Origin: Calamus simplicifolius
Lineage: Eukaryota > Streptophyta > Magnoliopsida > Arecales > Arecaceae
DNA length: 64,000 nt
Direction of reading: 5' to 3'
NCBI GenBank assembly: GCA_900491605.1
Contig: UESW01003879.1
Span: forward strand, 412,400 to 476,399
The translations under genes and the position numbers were made by a program. The notes under the pieces are model-generated. The model did no database searches and had not been told where the DNA came from. It saw nothing but the letters and a program-made list of their open reading frames with translations. Each line of letters opens with the position of its first letter. The stretch's first letter is position 1. Of the stretch, positions 44,774 to 55,389 are shown piece after piece.

Positions 44774-47377
44774 TTATATCATGGAACCAACTCCCATTCT
44801 TATCACATGATCCTTAAACTTCTTAATTGGCATGCCTTTAGTTAAAGGATCAGCTATCATCAATTCAGTGCTAACGTGTTCTATGACCACTTTATTCTCT
44901 TTAACACGTTCTCTTATGGCTAAATACTTAATGTCGATATGTTTACTTCGACTACCACTCTTGTGGTTTTTAGCCAAAAATACAGCAGCTGAATTGTCAC
45001 AGTACAATTTAATTGGCCTAGTAATGGAGTCAACAATTCTAAGCCCTGAGATGAAACTCTTAACCATACACCTTGCGATGTAGCCTCAAAACAAGCAACG
45101 AACTCTGCTTCCATAGTAGAGGTAGCAGTCAAGGTCTGCTTTGCACTCTCCAGATATGGCTCCACCAGCTAACATAAATATAAATCCTGATGTTGATTTC
45201 CGAGAATCAACGCAGCCAGCAAAGTCCGAATCTGAGTAGCCCTCTATCTCCAAATGATCAGTTTGTCTATACATGAGCATGTAGTCCTTGGTCCCTTGAA
45301 GATACCTCATGACCTTTTTAGCAGCTCTCCAATGGTCTAAACCTGGATTACTCTGATATCTTCCCAACATTCCTACTGCAAATGCTATGTCAGGTCTTGT
45401 GCAAACCTGAGCATACATTAGGCTTCCAACAGCTGAAGCATATGGAATGTTGTGCATCTGTTCCCGTTCAAGTTCATTTTTAGGGCACTGGTTCAAAGCG
45501 AACTTGTCACCCTTCACTATAGGTGCAACACTTGGTGAACAATTTTTCATCCGAAATCTCTCCAAGACTTTATTGATATAAGTTTCTTGAGACAATCCCA
45601 AAATGCCTCGAGATCTTTCTCTATGGATCTTAATGCCAATGACATAAGATGCCTCACTCATATCTTTCATATCAAAATTTTTAGAGAGAAATTGTTTCAC
45701 CTCATGTAGCAACCCTTTATCATTGGTTGCAAGTAGAATGTCATCCACATATAGGACCAAGAAACAAATTTTGCTCCCACTAACCTTCTGGTATATACAT
45801 TGATCCATGATGTTCTCTTCAAAACCAAAGGAAGAGATCACATCATGAAATTTTAAATACCACTGACGTGAGGCTTGTTTCAATCCATATATGGATTTCT
45901 TAAGTTTGCAAACCAAATGCTCACCATCACTAGAGGAAAATCCTTCAGGTTGTTTCATGTAAACCTCTTCCTCTAGATCTCCATTAAGGAATGCGGTCTT
46001 CACATCCATTTGATGTAACTCAAAATCAAAATGAGCTACCAATGCCATAATTATTCGGAGAGAGTCTTTCTTGGATACAGGAGAAAATGTCTCCGTGTAG
46101 TCGATTCCTTCCCTCTGAGTGAATCCTTTGGCAACGAGTCTTGCTTTATATCTCTCAATGTTGCCTTGTGAGTCTTTCTTTATTTTGAAGATCCATCTAC
46201 ATCCAATGGCTTTTACACCATCAGGCAACTCAACAAGATCCCAGACTCGATTAGATGCCATAGATTCCATCTCTTCTTTCATGGCATTGAACCACAAGTT
46301 TGATTCCTTAGAACTCATGGCTTGTGAAAACGTTTCAGGATCATTTTCGGCTCCAATGTTATAGTCAGATTCATGTAGATACACAACATAATCACTAGGA
46401 ATTGCTGATTTCTTTATTCTAGTTGATCTTCTTAATGTTGTGTCAATGACCTCTTGAGGAGTATCTTGCACAACTGATTGTTGATGAACAACACGATCTT
46501 CTAGATTACCATCAGCTTGTGAAATCTCAATGACTGGTTGTTGGGCACTTAATTGAGTTTGAGGAGTGCTATAAATAACAACCAATCCCTCACTTGAAGT
46601 GGAAGCTGGAATAACTGAATGATCTTTCTCAGAAGAAGCCAAATACTGAGATTGATCACTCCCACTGATCAAGTCATTCTCAAGAAATTTTGCATTTCTT
46701 GATTCCACAATCCTAGTGCTGTGAGATGGACAATAAAATCTATAACCCTTGGACTTCTCAGCATATCCAATAAAGTATCCACTGATAGTCCTTGGGTCTA
46801 GTTTCTTTTCTTGTGGATTATAGACTCTTACTTCAGATGGGCATCCCCAAACACGTATATGTTGCAGACTCGGTTTCCAACCTTTAAATAACTCAAATGG
46901 CGTTTTGGAAACAGCCTTGGTTGGAACCCGATTCAATATATACGCAGCAGTTTTAAGAGCTTCAGTCCACAAGGATTTAGGTAACTTAGAGCTGACAATC
47001 ATGCTCCTTACCATGTCCAATAATGTCCGGTTTCTCCTTTCAGCTACACCGTTTTGGTCAGGAGACCCTGGCATGGTGTATTGTGCAACAATTCCATTTT
47101 CTTCAAGAAACCGAGCAAACGGACCAGGTGCTTGTCCATTCTCAGTGTATCTACCATAATATTCTCCACCTCTATCTGACCTCACGATTTTAATTTGCTT
47201 GCCGCATTGTTTCTCTACTTCTGCCTTAAATACCTTAAAGGCATCTAATGCTTCGTTCTTATTATGAAGTAGGTAGAGATACATATATCGTGAATAGTCA
47301 TCAATAAATGAGATGAAGTATCTCTGACCATACGAATCCATATCTGGGCTACAGATATCCGTATGTATGATCTCCAG
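44774..47377 (-). CDS. Copia integrase core, reverse transcriptase and RNase H, frameshifted
   Basis: After the shift at 47377 the frame reads LEIIHTDI, FIDDYSRYMYLYLL, VRSDRGGEYYG and PDQNGVAERRNRTLLDMVR, giving the integrase D,D,E triad. The RT follows with CRWIFKIKKDSQGNIERYKA, QMDVKTAFLNGDL, the catalytic FLVLYVDDILLA, and SLMYAQVCTRPDIAFAVGML. RNase H has GYSDSDFAGC, then breaks near 45147-45153 (two single-base losses) and again near 45060, and ends with LYCDNSAAVFLAKN, SKHIDIKYLAIRERV and IADPLTKGMP. Stop is near 44774. The three breaks would abolish RNase H if they are real. Confidence 0.88.
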
Positions 47378-48807
47378 TATTCCGAACTTCTCTTGGCATT
47401 TTTCTTGGACTTGTTGGTTTGCTTTCCCTTTATGCAGTCCACACAAGTGTCAAAATCAGTAAAATCAAGAGTATCAAGTACTCCATCTTTTACTAATCTT
47501 TTAATTCTCTCAATGGAGATATGACCTAATCTCCGATGCCACAAAATAGAGGAATTCTCATTTATAACACATCTTTTCATACCAGTTTGGGCGTGCATCA
47601 CATTATAGGTGGTATTATTTTTCAGATTGATTTGGAAAAGATTGTCTGACAATGTACCATTCCCAATAAGCTTAGATTTATAAAATAAATCAACAGAGCT
47701 TTTATTAAAATTAAAGGAATATCCTGCTGGTACAAGCCTTGACACTGAAATCAAATTTCTAGAGAAACTTGGAATATAAAATGTCTTTTCCAAATCCAAA
47801 ACAAAACCAGAATGTAAAATAAGTCTGCACGTTCCAATTGCTTCCACATGTGAACCCATCTTGTTTCCTGAATAGATGCTTTGTTCACTTCCCAATGGTT
47901 TCCTTTGATTTAGAAAACCCTGCAAGGTATTTGAAACATGGATTGTAGAACCAGAATCAATCCACCATGTGTTATGACATATAACCAAATTGGATTCATG
48001 ACATACGAATGAGGTTAGAGTACCTTTCTTGTCAAGCCAAGCTTTGAATTTGAGACAATCTTTCTTTATATGTCCTTTCTTCTTGCAAAAGAAGCACTTG
48101 GACTCCTTCTTGTCTTCTGTATGGATGGATACTTTACCCTTTCCTTTGCGTTTGGCTTTGGGAGCTTTAGTCTTTCTGTGAGTGACTAAATGTGCACTTT
48201 CTCCCATTTCTAAAATCAGCCTCCCTTCCTCTTGAACACACATGGTCAGAAGTTCATTAATTGACCATTTGTCCTTATGTGTATTGTAAGATATTTTGAA
48301 GGGACTATATTGCTGTGGGAGTGAGCTCAAAATAAAGTGCACCAAGAAAGATTCTGACATCTCAACCTCTAGGGATTTCAACTGAGCCGCAATGTCCCTC
48401 ATCTTCATGATGTGCTCACGCACACCTCCAACCGTAGTGAGCTTCATTGATGATAACTTTGTCATTAGGGTGCTAGCCATTGCCTTATCTGAAGACTCAA
48501 ATTGTGCATCAATAGCCTTCAGAAGTTCCTTGACATTTTTGCACTCAGGAATTGAACCACGTATACTAGCAGAAATTTTAGTACGTATGAACATCATACT
48601 GAGGCGATTGGACCGTTCCCATCGTTCATACGCAGCAATCTCAGCCTGAGTGCTAGTAGATGTAACTAAATGTGGTTCATCCTTCCTGATAGCATAGTCA
48701 ATATCCATGCACCCTAATTGAAGAAGAATTCTCTCCTTCCATAATTTATAATTATCACCACTTAAATCGGGAATGTCACATTTCATATCAGAAATATTAA
48801 CAGGCAA
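47378..48807 (-). CDS. Copia gag and protease, start of integrase
   Basis: The frame starts MPVNISDMKCDIPDLSGDNY. The gag core follows (RWERSNRLSMMFIRTKIS, ESFLVHFILSSLPQQYSPFK), then a basic stretch and a CCHC knuckle CFFCKKKGHIKKDC. The aspartic protease motif is WWIDSGSTIHVSN. A GAG-pre-integrase domain has LWHRRLGHIS with a CVDCIKGKQ zinc motif. Gag forms the particle; the protease would cut the polyprotein. The frame breaks near 47377 where one base appears to be missing from a CC pair, and continues in another frame as integrase. Copia elements normally have a single gag-pol frame. Confidence 0.85.
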
Positions 48808-50207
48808 AATAGCTGCATAAAAAATAAATCATGTTCATGTAATTGAATTTGAGGCATATAACTGATGTCATGTTTTACCAATGTAAACATGCAATAACAT
48901 GAATCAATAACATACAATAACTACCTGTGGGCTAAGTTATTATACTCAAATAGACTCATTAGCTTAATGATGTGACTAACAAATTATATTCCTTTCTTAA
49001 TTCCTGTGGGTAATTAAGAAAATAATTTGTTATCGCATCCTAATTAATTATATTAGTGCAACAAAAATTCCTGTGGGATAAGATTCATTACATTAATATA
49101 ATTAGTCACAATTAATGTCATCTAACCTTATGTGATCTTTGCAACTCAATATATAATTTTGATTAATCAAAGATGCTGTGGCTACTCCTCAATTAATCAA
49201 CATCATATTGATCACATGACATTAAATGCATATAGATTAACCAATTTAGCATGATTATTAGGTAGTGATCTTAATCAACGTAACATTTCCAAATCAAGAT
49301 CCGAGTTAGTCAAATTGGCCAGGCCAGTGAAAGAGAAGTGGGGGTCCCCCGTTGCTTTCCTTAGGTCAGTCAACGGAACCAATTAAGTAACCACAATCTC
49401 TTTACCTTTCTAGACACCAAATGACCAATCAGACCTTGAAAGGATTTGCACTGTGATTTTTACACTACCACCAAATTCATGCATAGAATAAATCTAGTAT
49501 GCAGAACAGAACATTTCAATATCTATTTAATGAATTTTAAAATTATCATCTTAAGAAAAAATTTTTGTTAATTAAAACACGTCCGGCCGTAGCTCATTAT
49601 TCCCTTGGGCCAGTCTATGCAAACCACCGTAGGCATAGAGACTCAGGAGGCGTATTTTAATACAAAAATTTAAACTCAAGAAACAAATGATAAAAATAAA
49701 TCATGTTACATGATTTAATAAAACATTAAACAGATAATAAATGCATTTAAAATCCAACCAATCCATATTTTAAATCCCGTGAGAGAACGGAAAGACCATA
49801 AGCGAGAAAAACGAAAACCGAAAGTTTTCTCTCCCTTTTTTTAATATTTCACCGATGTGGTTATTGAAGCCACGTTTCCGCTGCATTTCTCTCCTTTAGT
49901 TTTTCTTTTCTTTAATGCTACGTTTCTTTTCTTTTTCTTTCTTTAATGCTATCTCTTTAATACCATAAAAGAAATCTGGGAAACCTTTAATGCTAGAAAG
50001 AAATCTTTAATAGAAAAGAAAGAAGCCGTGTTTCCGCAAAATCGGGATCTGAAATAGGTTTAATGGTTTCTTTCAATTCCGTGATCAGAACTGATCGAAA
50101 CCAACCTGAGATCCGAAAAACTAAAAACGGAAAACACGCGGCATTAATTGCTTGAAAAGAGAAACTTAATAGAAATCTTCGCAAAATAAGGCAGAGGTTT
50201 TAACCTC

Positions 50208-50219
50208 GCTCTGATACCA
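50208..50219 (-). other. Primer-binding site of the copia element
   Basis: TGGTATCAGAGC on the minus strand, two bases inside the 5' LTR, complementary to the 3' end of initiator tRNA-Met. Confidence 0.9.
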
Positions 50220-50221
50220 AA

Positions 50222-50781
50222 TGTTAGACTTAATTTACTTAAACATAATTACCTCCAGCCATTATTATTTAATGGTGGTAAGGAATCCGATCTTCCTGTG
50301 GACTGCACGGGAGATCTTCCTTTCTTAACGATCTCGATTGATCTTCCCTCTTCCTCTCGATGGATCGGTCTTCTAATCAACGAGCTCTCGCATTCAGATG
50401 GTGTATGCCTTCATGATTGCTCTTGATCAGGGACTCAATTCCAATGCCTCCACTTTTAGGTTTCTCTCTATAGAACCTTAAGATCTCTCTCGAGAACCTT
50501 GTTCTGAAACTTTAGGATCTCTCTCGAGAGAACCGTATTCAGAAACTTTAGGATCTCTCTTGAGAGAATCGTGTTCTGAAACCTTAGAGAACTCTGTACT
50601 GAAACCTTAGGATGGGTTCCTATTTTATACCCTTTTCCTTCAACGCTTGCCCATCAAGCGAGCGCTTAGGAATTAAGGGAGGAAGCGAGCGCTTAGGAAT
50701 TAAGGGAGGGGGCTGTTATCACTTTAATGGGGGATACGTTGAGTTAATAAATTAGGACCATTATTAAGATAGGTTACTACA
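50222..50781 (-). repeat. Copia 5' LTR
   Basis: Mate of the LTR at 43910. On the minus strand TATAAAATA at 50629-50621 is a TATA box placing the transcription start within this LTR. It has three extra bases (ATT) near 50762 relative to the other LTR. Confidence 0.93.
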
Positions 50782-52096
50782 GAAGAAACTCAAAGAATGA
50801 AATTTACATCCGGTGCATCTTCTCCATAATAATCGAAGTGGCTTGGCGATGATTGCATATGCCGTGAGATGATCTTAAATATTATAGCCCTAAGCTAACC
50901 TGTTGGACTAACTAACCTATTAGAAGCCTATTTACTAGCTTAATTAACCTATTGGCAACTTGAAGATGATTGCATGTACAGTGGGATAATCTTGAATGCT
51001 ATATCCCCAAGCCCACTAGCTAACCCAATTAACCTGATAGTAGGTCAGACTTATATAGCCTTAAAAATTTGAGTGCAAGTTAATTATAAGTAAATAAACA
51101 TGAAATATAATTTTTTAAATCATTCTTTTTCTATCTAATATGAGACTATTCATGTATCGGAGTACAAATGTGTTTCGACATTACACAAGAATCTTGGGGT
51201 TATTAGATACAAGAAAAGCAAAGTTTATCACTAATGATGCTGATAATCGCTCAAATTTGATAAAAAAATATATTAAGTATCTAATGGTAGATTTCAAACC
51301 TATTATTGAAGAAATTGATGATATAAAGTGAATCGATCAAGATATTACTACAATTGGTGAGCATATGAGCAAGAACTTTCAAGTTTCAACAATTATTGGC
51401 AAATTGTCACCATCTTAGAAAGAATATCGTATCATGTTGTAACATGATACCTTGTTTAATTAATTTAAGAAAATAAATAATAAACTTCAAAATCATACTC
51501 TTCTTTTTATGCAAATAATAAACAAATAATACAAGTTTTAAACTTGCATTGCATTTCAATAACTTATTTATTTATATGCAATAGAAATTATGCTCTTCTT
51601 TCATATATCTTTTGAGTTATTTTTCTATTCGAGGTTTTGATCTGGTATACATGGCCTATGCCCTCTATCGACGTGCCGTAATTTTGAAATACGATACATG
51701 CCTAAGAAAGATAGATCATAGTATGATAGTTTAGACATCTGACTTTATAAATAATTAAATATGTTATACTCTAAGCGAATGTGCCGTGATCTCCTGATAC
51801 GGTCTGTGCTTGACAAGAGATAAATTATTCTAACCTTGAATTTACAAAAAAAAATTATTGCTATTACAACATAAAGAAAAAAAAAGATAAAACATATTTG
51901 TATGATGGTTTTGGATTGAGTTGCTTCTTCTGCTGTCTTAATTTTATTAATTAATTGGTTGTTATCTTTCAATAACCACTATTTCTAATATAATCCTCTA
52001 TATATAATTTTTTCTTTTTTTCATGAAATAATTGCCCTTGGTAATGAGGATACGATTTTAATTCACCACTAGCTATAGTAGTGAGTAGGTTTTATT

Positions 52097-52122
52097 TTTG
52101 ATCGCTAAAGATAGCGATCAAA
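52097..52122. repeat. 11-bp stem hairpin before a TGGCGCC motif
   Basis: TTTGATCGCTA, loop AAGA, then TAGCGATCAAA form a perfect stem-loop. It is followed at once by TTTTGGCGCCATTGC, which resembles the primer-binding site start (TGGCGCC) of many plant gypsy elements. It may be the junction of a lost LTR with its internal region. Confidence 0.6.
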
Positions 52123-53516
52123 TTTTGGCGCCATTGCTGAAGATTCGGCACGATTAGTTCACAAGAAAAAAAAACAACAAAAAAAAATACCATGATTTTT
52201 TTCTTAGTTTTATTCTTATTTTTAATTTTTTAATTCTTTCTTATTGTTTCATTATTATTGGTGCTTCTATATAAAAAAATAAAAAAATTATAATTATTGC
52301 TCTCTTTAGTTTATTGCCTTTTTTATGTTACCTTAGTTATTATATTTTTTAACATGAAAAATTACTTTCCTTCTTGTCATAAATCCACTTTTTTCTTAAT
52401 TAACTTTTTCTTTTAATTAACTTACCTTAAAAAACCTAAAAAAAAACCTAAGACACTTTTCATAAAATATAATTAATTTAAGAAAATAAATAATAAACTT
52501 TAAAAACTATCTAACTTGTTTAGATACCTTGTTTGACTTGCATTGCATTTTCATAAAATACTTTAAGGGCGCAACTCCTAAATAACATAAGGTAAGGATT
52601 TTATCATCCTTTCTTGATTCATAAACCATCACCTTGCATGCTGCATAATCCTTAGCCATTAATTTAAAATTAACTAGACAGTGACCATTAACTTCGAGCT
52701 CATTAGGATAAGGGATCGAGTTGGACTAGCTATGTATTAAGTGGTTAACTGGTGTCTAAATCAAGTTAGGTTACTTTTTAACACTTTTGGTGTAATTTAT
52801 TGAATATACTATAAATCATCAAATATTCAATCAAAGAAAAAGAGAATAACTAAATAATTTCGATCAATATTATAAAGTATTTTTGTGATGACTCCCTACC
52901 TTGCACCTAACTTCTATGACTAAGAAAAAAAAAATCTTTGATACATTAAAAATGACAAAACAAATGTAAAAAAAAATCAAGCTAACTCAAGGGAAGAAAA
53001 AAGAAAAAGGAAAAGAAAATAAGTTATACCTAAAACCAGCTCCGAACTAATCCAATTTGATTAGGGTAGTTTTGAATTGGTTTTAGGATAGGACCAAGAT
53101 GATTCTTAATCTAAAATTCTAAAACCAAACCCATCTTAATTATTTTGGTTATAGATTCAGCCTAAAGCCCATCCAATCCGGTATATGACCACTCATCATG
53201 TACCAATATGGCTATGTGGTTTGTAATGTCTTCGTAAGGAATGACTTTGTGCATCGCTTTCGATGTACGAATGCATGTACCGAATGCGGCTATTGGCCGT
53301 GCATCCATGCAGGTGCGCGTGCCATAGTTCAATGGGCCATGGCGTGCTTTGCAAGTGCGCCCGCATAGAAGCACGGTCAATAAACACATTCGATGCATGC
53401 TTCCTGCGTTGGAGACAATGCAGAAAGGCTTTTTCATCTTCGTATCATATGGCTTGGAGATTTTTTTTGGATTCCTTGAAGAAAAAGGCAAAAAAAAAAA
53501 AAAAAAAAGGAGGGCA

Positions 53517-53546
<30 letters not shown>
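53517..53546. repeat. G30 homopolymer preceded by A-rich run
   Basis: An uninterrupted run of 30 Gs lies 10 bases after an A19 run. Long G runs form quadruplexes and are rare in plant DNA. The glycine-rich frames here are artefacts. Confidence 0.85.
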
Positions 53547-53547
<1 letters not shown>

Positions 53548-54043
53548 TATAATCGCTTGTTACGGGGGACATCTATTCTTTCCGTGTTGACTCCATAAAA
53601 CCTTTAAAACCCAGAATTGAGGCTTGGTAAAGGCTAGACCCATTTGATTCATTCATCTACCCTTTGGTAGACGACGAGAGCAGAGTGGTTCTAACTTTTG
53701 AGCAGGTCAATACTTTTTAATAATATCACTAGAAGAAGTTTGAGGTTCGAACCCATCGATTATGATAGGATTGTTTTGATCGCCCGACGCGGAGAAGAGC
53801 TGATTTTCTCAGCAGCGTTTCGCGCTTCGAAACACTTGATGCATGCTAGCACGCACCATCAACAAAATTATTAAAAACGTAAATATCAAGTGAAAAAGCT
53901 CTTATTCAACAAGATTATGAAGACAATTTACTGCAAAACATCATTCAAAATAGAGAGAAAAAACTCTTCTTTTAATTGTTCTATAAAAAAGGCCTCATTC
54001 TGAAACGGTAAAAAGCATTTCTGAAAGAAAATCTTTAAATTAA

Positions 54044-54637
54044 ATTTTTTTTTTTTTTGGTATAGATGGGTGATCACACCAATCTAGGGTGAGTCAAATC
54101 CGAGATATCCGAATACAAAGTATGTGACACACCAATATAGGGTGAGTCAAACCCGAGATATCCGAATACAAAATATATGATCGGATGAGAGGACAAGGGT
54201 CGCCGAGCATCCAACTTCAGAACCCTGAATGATAGGCCACCATGGCAGCAATCCAATCAGCCGCAGAGTTGGCCTCCTGTAGATATGTCAAATCTGGACG
54301 CTGGTAGCTCCCTGAAGGAGATAACGGATGTCGCTGATCAAAGGAATAGTCGGCAGGTGGACATTGGACTCCTGACGGATCCAACTAATAACCGTAGTTG
54401 AGTCTCCATCTATAATAAGCCTTCGAGCACCCAGGCTCCGAAGGGCATGAGAAATACCGGCTCAAGCCGCATATAGCTCAGCAAGGGGAGCAGAAGAATC
54501 CAGAGTCCCAAGCCACTAGCCGCAAGCAACGACCCCTCCGGCCCTCGAATCATAAAAGCAGATCCCGCACATCTTCCACGAACACTTTCATCAAAATTGA
54601 TTTTGATAAACCCTGAAGGTGGAGGCTCCCAATAGAT
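54044..54637 (-). pseudogene. 5'-truncated LINE (LINE-F), RNase H end
   Basis: The minus strand reads a decayed RNase H domain (INFDESVRGRCAGSAFMIRG, then stops and shifts) ending in LYSDISDLTHPRLV, the family 3' end GTGTGATCACCCATCTATACC and a poly(A). A 20-bp target duplication beginning AAAGAAAATCTTTAAAT flanks it (54024-54043 and 54638-54657) with one mismatch. The last ~57 bp before the tail is tandemly duplicated (54067-54118 and 54122-54178). Confidence 0.88.
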
Positions 54638-54657
54638 AAAGAAAATCTTTAAATCAA

Positions 54658-55389
54658 CTTTTGATCAAAACCATTGCTCTTCTTCTTTTCTGTTTTTTTT
54701 TAAGGAAATCCAAAGTTCCTCTGCTCATACGCTTAGAGAAAAATAGTAGTTTTGGCAAAACTGCAATTTGGAGATTCTATAATATAGTATTATTATAATA
54801 ATTATAAAAAAAATATATCATAACAATTTTGATAATAAAATAATTAGGTAGTTGAAATGATTATATAATGTCTTTCATTATCATTTCTTATGCTTCAAGC
54901 ACTTTCTTAATTTAGTTCTTCCACAAAAAGTTAAAGCCCATAGCATTTTAAAAATATATCATGCAATAGACAATTTTTTTCACAAAAGCCCTGCTTTAAA
55001 TAGCCTCACCTATTAATCACTTAATGAAAGCTTGTTAATGTCACATTTCAGACTTAAAAGATAGTTTAGGATGTCACAATCTACCGTACATGCATACAGT
55101 TAAATCCTACAGCATGCATAGTGCCTTACAAGAACACATAATAATTAAATTTAATTAATATTAATAAATCAATTATATATTGAATTAAATTAAATAAATC
55201 CAGACATAATGACAATAACTAAAAAGATCAATATAGGATTTCAAAACAAAAAACATTAAATGTTCTTAAATTAAAAATTAAAATAAATTAGTGTATAAGC
55301 AGTAATTCAACTAAATATTTGAGCCAGCTTCTGTTTAAATCCCATCCCATATCTCAGCTCCTGAAAAAAAAAATATAATCAAACATATT
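54658..55389. other. AT-rich intergenic DNA, no gene seen
   Basis: Low-complexity AT-rich sequence without recognisable coding or repeat structure. Confidence 0.6.

Larger units (their letters stand above)
43910..50781 (-). mobile_element. Full-length young Ty1/copia retrotransposon
   Basis: LTRs at 43910-44480 (571 bp) and 50222-50781 (560 bp) end TGTTAG...ACTACA; GAAGA flanks both sides (43905-43909 and 50782-50786). Read on the minus strand, the primer-binding site TGGTATCAGAGC lies at 50219-50208 and a polypurine tract AAGTGGGAGAA at 44491-44481. The coding order gag, protease, integrase, RT and RNase H is that of copia. By eye the LTRs differ by one substitution (43917 against 50229), a 13-bp duplication and two small indels, so insertion was recent. 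The 1.4 kb between the 5' LTR and gag is untranslated leader. Confidence 0.95.
50787..54023. other. AT-rich intergenic DNA with retroelement scraps
   Basis: A dispersed-repeat copy is at 51053-51160. A plus-strand stretch near 51140-51430 (NLIKKYIKYLM, STIIGKLSPS, KEYRIML) resembles a decayed copia gag. A hairpin and a TTTTGGCGCC motif lie near 52097-52133, and a 30-base G run ends at 53546. No host gene was seen. Confidence 0.5.

Noticed and set aside
53263..53598. Glycine-rich or proline-rich proteins
   Set aside because: They come from translating a G30 run and an A19 run.
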